The notes under the pieces were generated by a model that was not told the origin of the DNA, made no database searches, and worked only from the letters and a program-made list of their open reading frames with translations. This document shows, piece after piece, positions 16,930 to 25,184 of a DNA stretch of 64,000 nucleotides. Position 1 is the first letter of the stretch. Each line of letters begins with the position of its first letter. This DNA comes from Allobosea thiooxidans (GTDB lineage: Bacteria; Pseudomonadota; Alphaproteobacteria; Rhizobiales; Beijerinckiaceae). The position numbers were made by a program, and so were the translations under genes. The stretch is taken from assembly GCF_900168195.1 (NCBI RefSeq), contig NZ_FUYX01000019.1, forward strand, positions 21,360 through 85,359, in the 5' to 3' direction.

Positions 16930-18294
16930 ATGTCAGGCTACAACACGACGAGATACGAGACCCAGAACGTCGCGATGCTGTATTTCTACGGCGCGCTCGT
17001 CCTGTTCATCGCGCAGGTGACGTTCGGGGTCGTGGCGGGGCTGATCTATGTCCTGCCCAACACCCTATCCGAGCTGCTGCCCTTCAACATCGTGCGCATG
17101 ATCCACACCAACGCGCTGGTGGTGTGGCTGTTGCTCGGCTTCATGGGCGCGACCTACTACCTGCTGCCGGAAGAGGCGCAGACCGAGCTCTACAGCCGCA
17201 GGCTCGCCGTGCTCCAGTTCTGGCTGTTCTTCATCGCCGCCGCGATCGCCGTGGTCGGCTATCTCTTCCGCATCCATGAAGGACGCGAGTTCCTGGAACA
17301 GCCCTTCGCGATCAAGGTCGGCATCGTCCTCGTCGTGCTGATCTTCCTGTTCAACATCACGATGACCTCGCTGAAAGGCCGCAAGACCACTGTCACCAAC
17401 ATCCTGCTCTTCGGCCTGTGGGGGCTGGCGATCTTCTTCCTCTTCGCCTTCTACAACCCGGTCAACCTGGCGCTGGACAAGATGTACTGGTGGTACGTCA
17501 TCCACCTCTGGGTGGAGGGCGTGTGGGAACTGATCATGGCCTCGGTCCTGGCCTTCCTGATGATCAAGCTCAACGGCGTCGACCGCGAGGTCGTCGAGAA
17601 GTGGCTCTACGTCATCGTCGGCCTGGCGCTGTTCTCCGGCATCCTCGGCACCGGCCACCACTATTACTGGATCGGCGCCCCTGCCTACTGGCAGTGGATC
17701 GGCTCGCTGTTCTCGACGCTCGAGGTCGCGCCCTTCTTCACCATGATCCTGTTCACCGTCCACATGACCTGGAAGGCGGGCCGCAACCACCCCAACCGCG
17801 CCGCACTGCTCTGGTCGGTCGGCTGCTCGGTGATGGCCTTCATCGGCGCCGGCGTCTGGGGTTTCCTGAACACCCTGTCCGTCACCAACTACTACACCCA
17901 TGGCACGCAGCTGACGGCGGCGCACGGGCACCTCGCCTTCTTCGGCGCCTATGTGATGCTGAACCTCGCGGTGATGGCCTACGCCATTCCCGAGCTGAAG
18001 AACCGGGCCCCGTACAACCAGTGGCTCTCAATCGTGAGCTTCTGGCTGATGGTGCCGGCGATGATGATGATGACCTTCGCGCTGACCTTCGCCGGCGTGA
18101 TCCAGGCTCACCTCCAGCGCGTGCTCGGACAGTCCTTCATGGAGGTCCAGGACCAGCTCGGGCTGTTCTACTGGATCCGGCTCGGCACCGGCATCGTGGT
18201 GGTGGTCGCGGCGCTGATGTTCGCCTGGGCCGTGCTGGTGCCCGGCCGTGAGCGCCGCGCCGAGCCGCTCGCCATCGCCCAACCGGCGGAATGA
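16930..18294 (+). CDS. norB: Nitric oxide reductase catalytic subunit NorB
   Basis: 454 aa, twelve TMs. Haem b/b3 and FeB ligands are in place: H59 (RMIHTNALVVW), H192 with E196 (IHLWVEGVWE), H243/H244 (TGHHYYWIG) and H332/H334 (AHGHLAFFGA); E265 (TLEVAPFF) matches the conserved NorB glutamate. It is a short cNOR, not a quinol-dependent qNOR, as it lacks the N-terminal extension and is paired with norC. The ATG at 16930 follows AGGAGAG. Confidence 0.98.
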   Translation: MSGYNTTRYETQNVAMLYFYGALVLFIAQVTFGVVAGLIYVLPNTLSELLPFNIVRMIHTNALVVWLLLGFMGATYYLLPEEAQTELYSRRLAVLQFWLFFIAAAIAVVGYLFRIHEGREFLEQPFAIKVGIVLVVLIFLFNITMTSLKGRKTTVTNILLFGLWGLAIFFLFAFYNPVNLALDKMYWWYVIHLWVEGVWELIMASVLAFLMIKLNGVDREVVEKWLYVIVGLALFSGILGTGHHYYWIGAPAYWQWIGSLFSTLEVAPFFTMILFTVHMTWKAGRNHPNRAALLWSVGCSVMAFIGAGVWGFLNTLSVTNYYTHGTQLTAAHGHLAFFGAYVMLNLAVMAYAIPELKNRAPYNQWLSIVSFWLMVPAMMMMTFALTFAGVIQAHLQRVLGQSFMEVQDQLGLFYWIRLGTGIVVVVAALMFAWAVLVPGRERRAEPLAIAQPAE

Positions 18295-18301
18295 CGCTCA
18301 A

Positions 18302-18327
18302 GGCCCGCCGGCACCGGCCGGCGGGCC
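18302..18327 (+). terminator. Intercistronic hairpin between norB and norQ
   Basis: Perfect 11-bp GC stem GGCCCGCCGGC / GCCGGCGGGCC with a 4-nt loop, 7 nt after norB. No T tract follows, so it more likely stabilises norCB mRNA or attenuates norQD than terminates fully. Confidence 0.5.
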
Positions 18328-18355
18328 CCCCTCCCCCGTCCGAAGGATGCTTCCG

Positions 18356-19177
18356 ATGAACGCGATCCCGCGCCTGCCCGCCATGCCGCCTGCGGCCGAC
18401 ACGACCATCCCCGCCTACACCGCCTCCGGCAACGAGCGCTTCCTGTTCGAGAAGGCCTGGGAAAAGCGGTTGCCGCTGCTGCTCAAGGGCCCGACCGGCT
18501 CTGGCAAGACCCGCTTCGTCGCGCATATGGCGGCCAAGCTCGGCCTGCCGCTCTTCACCGTGGCCTGCCATGACGACCTTTCCGCCGCCGACCTGACCGG
18601 CCGCCACCTGCTCAAGGGCGGCGAAACGGTGTGGGTCGACGGGCCGCTGACGCGGGCCGTGCGCGAAGGCGGGCTGTGCTATCTTGACGAGATCGTCGAG
18701 GCCCGGAAGGACGTCGCGGTGGTGCTGCATCCGCTCACCGACGACCGGCGCATCCTGCCGCTGGAGCGCACCGGCGAGCTGCTGGCCGCCCCGCCCTCCT
18801 TCATGATCGCGGTGTCCTACAACCCCGCCTACCAGAACCTGCTCAAGAACCTGAAGCCGTCGACGCGGCAGCGCTTCGTCTCGATCAGCTTCGACTTCCT
18901 GCCGCGCGAGCGCGAGATCGCCGTGGTGTCGCAGGAGAGCGGCCTCGACGAGGGCGCGGTCGCGCCGCTGGTCGATCTCGCGCGACGCCTGCGCACCCTC
19001 AAGGGCCAGGACATCGAGGAGGGCGTCTCGACCCGGCTCGTCGTCTATGCAGCCAGCCTGATCGCCGCCGGTCTGCCACGCGCCGAGGCGGTCACGGCCG
19101 CCATCATCGAGCCGCTGACCGACGAGCCCGAGGTCCGGGCCGGGCTCGCCGAGGTGGCGCGCGCGGTTCTCGGCTAG
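18356..19177 (+). CDS. norQ: MoxR-type AAA+ ATPase NorQ
   Basis: 273-aa AAA+ chaperone for FeB insertion into NorB, acting with NorD. Walker A is GPTGSGKTRF (residues about 44-53) and Walker B is CYLDEIVEA, with the MoxR/CbbQ features HDDLSAADLTGRHLLKGG and the C-terminal CbbQ_C region. The ATG at 18356 is preferred (GAAGGA upstream); an ATG 9 nt earlier is possible. It is followed by norD after 14 nt. Confidence 0.95.
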   Translation: MNAIPRLPAMPPAADTTIPAYTASGNERFLFEKAWEKRLPLLLKGPTGSGKTRFVAHMAAKLGLPLFTVACHDDLSAADLTGRHLLKGGETVWVDGPLTRAVREGGLCYLDEIVEARKDVAVVLHPLTDDRRILPLERTGELLAAPPSFMIAVSYNPAYQNLLKNLKPSTRQRFVSISFDFLPREREIAVVSQESGLDEGAVAPLVDLARRLRTLKGQDIEEGVSTRLVVYAASLIAAGLPRAEAVTAAIIEPLTDEPEVRAGLAEVARAVLG

Positions 19178-19191
19178 AAAGGAGCGCGGCG

Positions 19192-21081
19192 ATGCTGGAC
19201 TTCCTCGAACTGGAAGAGACCGTCGGGCGCTTCTGGCACAAGCTGGTCGGCGATACGGCGAGCCTGGCGCATCATCCCCAGGCGGCTGTGACGCTCGCCA
19301 GCATGGCCCCGACGCTCGCGGTCTGCTTCCGGGGCTTCGGCGGCGAGCCCGGCATCAGGATCGTCCCCGCCCGCGAACGCGCCGTGAGCCACCGGCTCAA
19401 TCTGCGCCAGCGCGTCGGCCTCGGCGAGGAAAGGCTGGCGCAGGCGCTGCGCACGCCCGACAGCCTGCAGCTGCCGGCGCAGATCGCGATCTTCCCGGAA
19501 GCCGGCCTCAACCGCGATCTCTATGTCTGGCTTGCCGCCGCCATGGTCGCGGCACCGCGGGCGGTGACGGAGACCGATCCGCTGCGCCGCGATCTCGCCT
19601 CGATCGTCGCCGCGCAGCGTCTGGTCACGACGGTCCTCGCCGCCTTTCCCGGCCTCGCCCAGGTCTACCGCCGGCTGGCGACGACGCTGCTCGACGGCCG
19701 GCGCCGCGAGGGGCTGCCTGCGACCGAGGCCAAGGTCGAGAGCCTGATCTGCGCCCTGCTGCGTGGTGAGGAGATATCGATCAGCGCCGCCGATTGGCCG
19801 GCCAAGGCGCCGGCCGGCTATCTGCCGGCGCTCGGAGTGCCGCTCTGGCCTCTGGTGAGCACGGCCGCGCCCGCCCGCGCGCGCCGGCGCGATGAGGACC
19901 AGCCGCCGCCGACGGCGGCCGGCGCCGAGGCGCAGATGGAGGCTCATGCCGCCAGCCGCGACGAAACGGCCGAGGATTGGCGCGAGCGCAGCCCCTTCAT
20001 CCTCAACCGCTTCGAGAAGATCCTGGCCATGTCGGAGATGGTCGCCGTCGACCGCCCCTCCGACGACAGCGAGGAGCATGACCCGGAGGCGGCCAACGAG
20101 CTCGACGACATGGTGCTGAGCGAGCGCAAGGGGCGCCCGGCCTCGCGCTTCCGCTTCGATCTCGACCTGCCGCCGGAGGCGATGGACGAGGCCGCACTCG
20201 TCGGCGCGCTGACCTATCCCGAATGGGATTTCCGCAGCGCCTGCTATCGCGAAGATTATTGCAAGGTGCTCGCGGCCACGGCTGCACAGGAGCACGAGCC
20301 GCCGGCGCAGGACGCTGCGACGCGCGCGCTGGTGCGCCAGGTCCGGCGCCGGTTCGAGGCGCTGCGCCCCTTACGCGAGCCGCAGCGGAGCCAGATCGAC
20401 GGCCCCGACCTCGATCTCGACGCCGTGGTGCGGCGCCAGGCCGATCTCGCCGCCGGCGGGCCCGGCAGCGAACGCATCCATATGGCGAGCCGGCCGCAGG
20501 CACACGACCTCGCGGTGACGACGCTGATGGACGTCTCGCTCTCGACCGATGCCTGGTTCGACGATCTGCGCGTGCTCGATGTCGAGAAGCAGGCGCTCAC
20601 CGTCTTCGCGCATGGGCTCGCCGCCTGCGGCGACCGGCACGAGATCCTGACCTTCACCTCGCGCCGGCGCGACTGGGTCCGGATCGAGATGGTGAAGCGC
20701 TTCGACGAGGCGATGGGACCGGCAGTGGAGGCGCGCATCGCCGCGCTGAAGCCCGGCTGGTACACCCGCATCGGCACCGCGATCCGCCATGCCGCAGCCG
20801 GGCTCAAGGCGCGGCCCGACCGCCGGAAGCTGCTGCTCGTGCTGACCGACGGCAAGCCCAACGACATCGACCATTACGAGGGCCGCTTCGCCATGGAGGA
20901 CACGCGCATGGCGGTGATCGAGGCGCGCCGCGCCGGCATCTGCGTCTTCGCCGTCACGGTCGACCGCGAGTCGCGCGCCTACATCCCGCATCTCTTCGGC
21001 CGCAACGGCCATGCCGTGGTCTCGAAGCTCGATCGCCTGCCGCAAGCGCTGCCGGCGATCTACCGCGCGCTCGCCGCCTGA
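19192..21081 (+). CDS. norD: Nitric oxide reductase activation protein NorD (VWA domain)
   Basis: 629 aa. An acidic, variable middle region (about 225-310) leads to a C-terminal von Willebrand A domain with a MIDAS-like LMDVSLSTDAW and the later TDGKPNDIDHYEG segment of NorD/CbbO. It forms a complex with NorQ and docks on NorB to deliver iron. A GGAG sequence precedes the ATG. Confidence 0.95.
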   Translation: MLDFLELEETVGRFWHKLVGDTASLAHHPQAAVTLASMAPTLAVCFRGFGGEPGIRIVPARERAVSHRLNLRQRVGLGEERLAQALRTPDSLQLPAQIAIFPEAGLNRDLYVWLAAAMVAAPRAVTETDPLRRDLASIVAAQRLVTTVLAAFPGLAQVYRRLATTLLDGRRREGLPATEAKVESLICALLRGEEISISAADWPAKAPAGYLPALGVPLWPLVSTAAPARARRRDEDQPPPTAAGAEAQMEAHAASRDETAEDWRERSPFILNRFEKILAMSEMVAVDRPSDDSEEHDPEAANELDDMVLSERKGRPASRFRFDLDLPPEAMDEAALVGALTYPEWDFRSACYREDYCKVLAATAAQEHEPPAQDAATRALVRQVRRRFEALRPLREPQRSQIDGPDLDLDAVVRRQADLAAGGPGSERIHMASRPQAHDLAVTTLMDVSLSTDAWFDDLRVLDVEKQALTVFAHGLAACGDRHEILTFTSRRRDWVRIEMVKRFDEAMGPAVEARIAALKPGWYTRIGTAIRHAAAGLKARPDRRKLLLVLTDGKPNDIDHYEGRFAMEDTRMAVIEARRAGICVFAVTVDRESRAYIPHLFGRNGHAVVSKLDRLPQALPAIYRALAA

Positions 21082-21092
21082 GGACAACGATC

Positions 21093-21248
21093 ATGACCGA
21101 CGCCCAGATGGGCCTTGCCGTCGCCACGCCCGCCATCATCGTGATGGCCCTGCTGCTCTACCGCATGGGCGTGCTGCAGAAGGGCGGCGTCGCGACGGCC
21201 GTGCTGATGTCGCTCGCCATCGCCGTCATCCTGTTCCTCGAACAGTGA
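21093..21248 (+). CDS. Small membrane protein downstream of norD (unknown)
   Basis: 51 aa, starting MTDAQMGLAVATPAIIVMAL, with two hydrophobic segments (about 9-23 and 32-49) separated by a short polar loop (YRMGVLQKGG). The ATG lies 11 nt past the norD stop with AGGAC ahead. Not assigned to a family. It may be an accessory to the nitric oxide reductase, by position only. Confidence 0.7.
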   Translation: MTDAQMGLAVATPAIIVMALLLYRMGVLQKGGVATAVLMSLAIAVILFLEQ

Positions 21249-21269
21249 AGCGCCCGGCCTTCGGATTGT

Positions 21270-21283
21270 TTGAGTTTCGACAA
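21270..21283 (+). promoter_or_regulatory. NnrR/DNR-type box of the DUF2249 cassette
   Basis: TTGAGTTTCGACAA fits TTG-N8-CAA. A TAGGTT hexamer at 21306-21311 lies 22 nt downstream, implying a start near 21318, 38 nt before the ATG at 21356. The promoter would make the cassette independent of norCBQD. Confidence 0.7.
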
Positions 21284-21355
21284 ATTGCCGCAGGCCCGAT
21301 CCCGCTAGGTTTCCGGACGGCCCGCATTTCGGGGCCGCAACCGGAGCCGGAATTC

Positions 21356-21664
21356 ATGACCACCCTGCCCCTCGAACCGCTCGACGTGCGCGCGATCCCG
21401 CCCGTCGTCCGCCATGCCACGATCTTCGGCATCCTCGAGCGCCTGGAGCCGGGCGAAGCCTTCAGCATCGTCAACGACCACGACCCCGCGCCGCTGCGGC
21501 GCCAGATCGAGGCGCGCTATCCCGGGGCCTATTCCTGGTCCTACATCGTGCCGGGGCCGGAGATCTGGCAGGTCGAGATCGGCCGCAACGAAGCCGGCGA
21601 CGACGGCCATGACGCCGATTGCGGCGGCCATGACGAAGGCCATTCCTGCACCTGCGGCCACTGA
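21356..21664 (+). CDS. DUF2249 domain protein with metal-binding tail
   Basis: 102 aa. The N-terminal 78 residues match DUF2249 (LDVRAIPPVVRHATIFGILE, then a GEAFSIVNDHDPAPL segment; the fold is SirA/TusA-like). The C-terminal tail is rich in His, Asp and Cys (DDGHDADCGGHDEGHSCTCG) and could bind metal. First gene of a four-gene cassette preceded by an NnrR-type box. DUF2249 proteins recur near denitrification genes; their biochemical role is not known to me. Confidence 0.85.
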   Translation: MTTLPLEPLDVRAIPPVVRHATIFGILERLEPGEAFSIVNDHDPAPLRRQIEARYPGAYSWSYIVPGPEIWQVEIGRNEAGDDGHDADCGGHDEGHSCTCGH

Positions 21665-21694
21665 GGCCGCCTCCGCGCTGGGAGACCCGCGGCC

Positions 21695-23092
21695 ATGCCG
21701 ATGGCATCGCTGTCCCGCTGGACCATGAGCTATTTCGCGGCCGCGCTCGCCTTCCTGATCGCGGCCGAGATGCTCGCCTTCTCCGGTGCCGGCTATCCTA
21801 CTGCCAGCCTCGCCGAGCCCGCGACCCTCGTCATCGTCCATGTCGTGGCGATCGGCTGGCTCAGCCTCGCCATGGCAGGCGCCCTGCTGCAGTTCGTGCC
21901 CGTCCTGGTCTCCCGCCCCCTCGCCTTCCCGCAACTCGCCCTGCCGGCGCTCGTGGCGCTCGTCGCCGGGCTGCTGCTGCTCTGCGCCGGCTTCGCGGTG
22001 CTCGCGGGCTGGATCGAGGCCCCGCTCGAACTGCTGCCGCTCGCCGCCGCGAGCCTGCTCATGGGCTTCAGCCTCATCGTCGTCATGCTGGCGGCGACGT
22101 TGCTGAGCTCGCCTTCCGTCGGAATGTTCGCGGGCTTCGTCCTGATCGGCCTCGCCTGCCTGGCAGCGACGGCGCTCAGCGGCTCCGCCTTCGCCACGAT
22201 CCTCTCCGGCCGCGGCGACTGGCTCGGCTCCGTGGTACTGCTGCCGGATGGCCTGCCCTTCCACGCCCTGCTCGGCTTCGGCGGCTGGCTCGGCCTCGTC
22301 GCCTTCGGCGTCAGCTACCGGCTCTTCGTCATGTTCATGATGGCGCCGGAACCTCCGGCGCGCCGGATCCGCCCGGTCGTCCTGCTCGCCGGCATCGGGC
22401 TCGGCCTCGCCGGCGCCGGCCTCGTCGCTCCCATCTTCGGACGGGAGAGCGGCACCGGGATCGCCGTAGCGGCCCTCGGCATGCTGGCGCTGGCCAGCGC
22501 CGTCTATGGCCGCGACATCCTCACCCTCTACCGCGTGCGCCGGCGCAAGGCGCTCGAGATCAACATGCTCGCCAGCATCCCCGCCTTCATCGCGCTGGGG
22601 ATCGGTATCGCCCTGCTGCCGATCGCGGTCGCGACCGGCGCCGGAGAGGCGACAATCGCGGCGCTCACCTTCCTTCTCGCCTTCGGCTGGCTCGGCGGCC
22701 TGACGCTCGCGCAGCTCGTGAAGATCGTCTCCTTCATGACCTGGCTCGAGACCTATGCGCCGCGGCTCGGCCGCGGGCCGGCGCCGCGGGTCGGGGACCT
22801 CCTCGCCATGCCGCGCACGGGCTGGTGGTTCGCCCTCTATTTCGGCGGTACCGCGCTGGCGACGATCGCGCTTGCGGCCGGCGCCGCCTCCGGCTTCAGA
22901 TGGGCCATGCTGCCCTGCCTCCTTGGAACCCTGGGGGTTGTCGCGGAGCTCGTGCGCGTGCGCCGCTTGTCCGAGATCAAGGCGACCGACCGGCCGCCAG
23001 CGCATGAGCGCCCATGGCTGCTGCTGGCACGGGCCGATGAAAGGAAACCGCCTCATGTCCAACACCGAAACGCTGCCAGCCCGCGAGCTTGA
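21695..23092 (+). CDS. Polytopic membrane protein of the DUF2249 cassette (haem-copper-oxidase-I-like)
   Basis: 465 aa with about twelve TMs and no signal peptide. It resembles the small oxidase-subunit-I-like/NnrS-like membrane proteins: H49 in VIVHVVAIGWLSLAMAGALL and H190 in LPFHALLGFGGWLG sit in membrane segments with no other membrane histidine, so a bis-His b-type haem is conceivable but CuB ligands are absent. It is therefore unlikely to be a catalytic oxidase. Its end overlaps the next gene by 38 nt. A role in NO or nitrite stress is inferred from context. Confidence 0.75.
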   Translation: MPMASLSRWTMSYFAAALAFLIAAEMLAFSGAGYPTASLAEPATLVIVHVVAIGWLSLAMAGALLQFVPVLVSRPLAFPQLALPALVALVAGLLLLCAGFAVLAGWIEAPLELLPLAAASLLMGFSLIVVMLAATLLSSPSVGMFAGFVLIGLACLAATALSGSAFATILSGRGDWLGSVVLLPDGLPFHALLGFGGWLGLVAFGVSYRLFVMFMMAPEPPARRIRPVVLLAGIGLGLAGAGLVAPIFGRESGTGIAVAALGMLALASAVYGRDILTLYRVRRRKALEINMLASIPAFIALGIGIALLPIAVATGAGEATIAALTFLLAFGWLGGLTLAQLVKIVSFMTWLETYAPRLGRGPAPRVGDLLAMPRTGWWFALYFGGTALATIALAAGAASGFRWAMLPCLLGTLGVVAELVRVRRLSEIKATDRPPAHERPWLLLARADERKPPHVQHRNAASPRA

Positions 23093-23600
23093 CGTCCGGC
23101 CGATGCTGCGGGCGGGCGAGGAACCGTTCCAGGCGATCATGGACGCGGTCAGCGCCCTCGCCCCCGGCCAGTCACTGCGGCTGATCGCCCCGTTCCGGCC
23201 GGTGCCGCTGTTCTCGGTCATGGCCAATCGCGGCTTCGCCGCGAGCGACCGCCCTCTCGGCGACGGCGATTGGGAGGTCATCTTCGCGCCTGCCGACTCC
23301 GCCGCCGATCCGGACGAAACCCTCGCTATCGGCAGCAGCCCGTCGGCGGTGTTCTGGGGCGAGCCGGTGATCGAGCTCGACCTCTGCGATCTGGAACCGC
23401 CCGAGCCGCTGGTGCGCATCCTCGAAGCGCTCGAATCCCTGCAGCAGGGCGACGTGCTGTTCGCGCTGCTGGCGCGCGAGCCGGTCTTCCTGTTCCCGGA
23501 GCTGGCCAAGCGCGAGCATGAATGGGCGGGCAATTTCGACGCCTCGGGCACGACCTACCGGCTGCTGGTGCGCCATGGCGGCGGAAAGGCACACGGATGA
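23055..23600 (+). CDS. Tandem DUF2249 protein
   Basis: 181 aa with two DUF2249-like halves: the first around LDVRPMLRAGEEPFQAIMDA to RPVPLFSVMANRGF, the second around EPPEPLVRILEALESLQQG to REPVFLFPELAKR. The ATG at 23055 has AAAGGAAA upstream and lies within the end of the preceding membrane protein gene (38-nt overlap). The stop overlaps the DUF59 gene start (ATGA). Function unknown; the tandem form and strict coupling to a Fe-S-assembly-type DUF59 protein suggest sulfur or metal handling. Confidence 0.82.
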   Translation: MSNTETLPARELDVRPMLRAGEEPFQAIMDAVSALAPGQSLRLIAPFRPVPLFSVMANRGFAASDRPLGDGDWEVIFAPADSAADPDETLAIGSSPSAVFWGEPVIELDLCDLEPPEPLVRILEALESLQQGDVLFALLAREPVFLFPELAKREHEWAGNFDASGTTYRLLVRHGGGKAHG

Positions 23601-23881
23601 GCGTCAAGCTGGAACGCCTGGTCGAGATCGCGCTGCGCGACGTGCTCGACCCGGAGATGGGCCGCAGCGTCGTCGAACTCGGCCTGATCTATGCGATTGC
23701 CGCCGCGCCAGGCGGTGCCGTCGCGATCACCATGACCACGACGACACGCGGCTGCCCGCTGGCCGGCTTCCTCAAGGAAGCCGTGGCCAGGGCTGCGGGA
23801 GCGATCGAGGGCGTCACCGCCGTCGAGGTCGCCCTGACCTATGAGCCGGCCTGGGAGCCGGCGATGATCGCCGCGGAGTGA
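23597..23881 (+). CDS. DUF59/MIP18 (PaaD-like) iron-sulfur assembly domain protein
   Basis: 94 aa, starting MSVKLERLVEIALRDVLDPE, with the MIP18 core DPEMGRSVVELGLIYAI and the conserved Cys in TTRGCPLAG. Proteins of this family (SufT, PaaD, MIP18) assist Fe-S cluster maturation. It is last in the DUF2249 cassette, coupled by ATGA. Target unknown; nirK-type denitrification has no Fe-S reductase, but UbiU/UbiV and HemN in this island do carry 4Fe-4S clusters. Confidence 0.88.
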   Translation: MSVKLERLVEIALRDVLDPEMGRSVVELGLIYAIAAAPGGAVAITMTTTTRGCPLAGFLKEAVARAAGAIEGVTAVEVALTYEPAWEPAMIAAE

Positions 23882-23906
23882 GCGGCGCGCACGATCGTCA
23901 AAGATG

Positions 23907-23920
23907 TTGTGCTGCAACAA
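23907..23920 (+). promoter_or_regulatory. NnrR/DNR-type box of nirK
   Basis: TTGTGCTGCAACAA (TTG-N8-CAA). A TAAGGT hexamer at 23942-23947 lies 21 nt downstream, implying a start near 23955, 40 nt before the nirK ATG. Confidence 0.75.
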
Positions 23921-23994
23921 AGAACAGATCCGCCCTTGCCCTAAGGTATCCCCATGAACGGTCGATCTCCGGTCGTTCTGCAAGGAGACAAGCC

Positions 23995-25122
23995 ATGGGC
24001 GAAGAGCTCAAACTGACCCGCCGCAGTATCCTGGCGGGCGCGGCGGCCACCGGGGCGATCGTTCAGGCAGCCACCACCCCGGGGCAGGCCCAGCCCGTCA
24101 TGGCCAAAGCCTCGGCCGCCGACGTGGCGAAGCTGCCGCGCATCAAGCCGAAGCTGGTCGACCCGCCCTTCGTGCACGCACATGAGCAGGTCGCGACCGG
24201 CGGCCCGAAGCTCGTCGAATTCGAGATGACGATTCACGAGAAGAAGATCGTCCTCGACGACGCCGGGACCGAAACCTTCGCCTTTACCTTCAACGGAACG
24301 GTCCCCGGCCCCCTGATGGTTGTTCACGAGGGCGATTACGTCGAGCTGACGCTGATCAACGCCGAAACCAACGAGTTGATGCACAACATCGACTTCCATT
24401 CGGCGACCGGCGCCCTCGGCGGCGGGGCGCTGACCGAGATCAACCCCGGTGAGCGGGTCGCGCTGCGCTTCAAGGCCACCCGGCCGGGCGTGTTCGTCTA
24501 TCACTGCGCCCCTCCCGGCATGGTGCCGTGGCACGTCACCGCCGGCATGAACGGCGCCATCATGGTGTTGCCGCGCGACGGGCTGAAGGATCATCAGGGC
24601 AAGCCGCTGAAGTACGACAAGGTCTATTATGTCGGCGAGCAGGACTTCTACGTCCCGCGCGACGAGAAGGGGAACTTCAAGCGCTATGCCAGCCCCGGCG
24701 AGGCGCATGAGGACGTGCAGAAGGCGATGCGGACGCTGACCCCGACCCATGTCGTCTTCAACGGCAAGGTCGGCGCGCTGACCGGCAAGAACGCGCTCGC
24801 GGCCAAGGTCGGCGAGACCGTGCTGATTGTGCATTCGCAGGCCAACCGCGACACGCGGCCTCACCTGATCGGCGGCCATGGCGACTATGTCTGGGCCACC
24901 GGCAAGTTCCGCAACCCGCCGGAGCGGGACCTGGAGACCTGGTTCATCCCCGGCGGCTGCGCGGGTGCTGCGCTCTACACCTTCCTGCAGCCGGGCATCT
25001 ACGCCTATGTCAACCACAACCTGATCGAGGCCTTCGAGCTCGGCGCCGCCGGACACTTCAAGGTCGAGGGCGAGTGGAATGACGACCTGATGAAGCAGAC
25101 CCTGGCTCCGGCCGGCATCTGA
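23995..25122 (+). CDS. nirK: Copper-containing nitrite reductase NirK
   Basis: 375-aa periplasmic enzyme reducing nitrite to NO. A Tat signal is present (LTRRSILAGAAATG). All copper ligands are seen, offset by 35 from the mature Alcaligenes numbering: type 1 H130, C171, H180, M185; type 2 H135, H170, H341; catalytic D133 lies in HNIDFH. The ATG at 23995 has AAGGAGAC ahead. It is a class I NirK, and pseudoazurin at 30283-30729 is the likely electron donor. An NnrR-type box and -10 lie upstream. Confidence 0.98.
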   Translation: MGEELKLTRRSILAGAAATGAIVQAATTPGQAQPVMAKASAADVAKLPRIKPKLVDPPFVHAHEQVATGGPKLVEFEMTIHEKKIVLDDAGTETFAFTFNGTVPGPLMVVHEGDYVELTLINAETNELMHNIDFHSATGALGGGALTEINPGERVALRFKATRPGVFVYHCAPPGMVPWHVTAGMNGAIMVLPRDGLKDHQGKPLKYDKVYYVGEQDFYVPRDEKGNFKRYASPGEAHEDVQKAMRTLTPTHVVFNGKVGALTGKNALAAKVGETVLIVHSQANRDTRPHLIGGHGDYVWATGKFRNPPERDLETWFIPGGCAGAALYTFLQPGIYAYVNHNLIEAFELGAAGHFKVEGEWNDDLMKQTLAPAGI

Positions 25123-25132
25123 GCTTCGTCCC

Positions 25133-25157
25133 GCCTCCCCGCCACCGGCGGGGAGGC
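25133..25157 (+). terminator. Hairpin between nirK and nirV
   Basis: Perfect 10-bp stem GCCTCCCCGC / GCGGGGAGGC with a 5-nt loop, 10 nt after nirK; no T tract. It probably favours nirK over nirV by mRNA protection or partial termination. Confidence 0.5.
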
Positions 25158-25184
25158 ACCTCTTCCCGACAGGGAGTTCCCATC

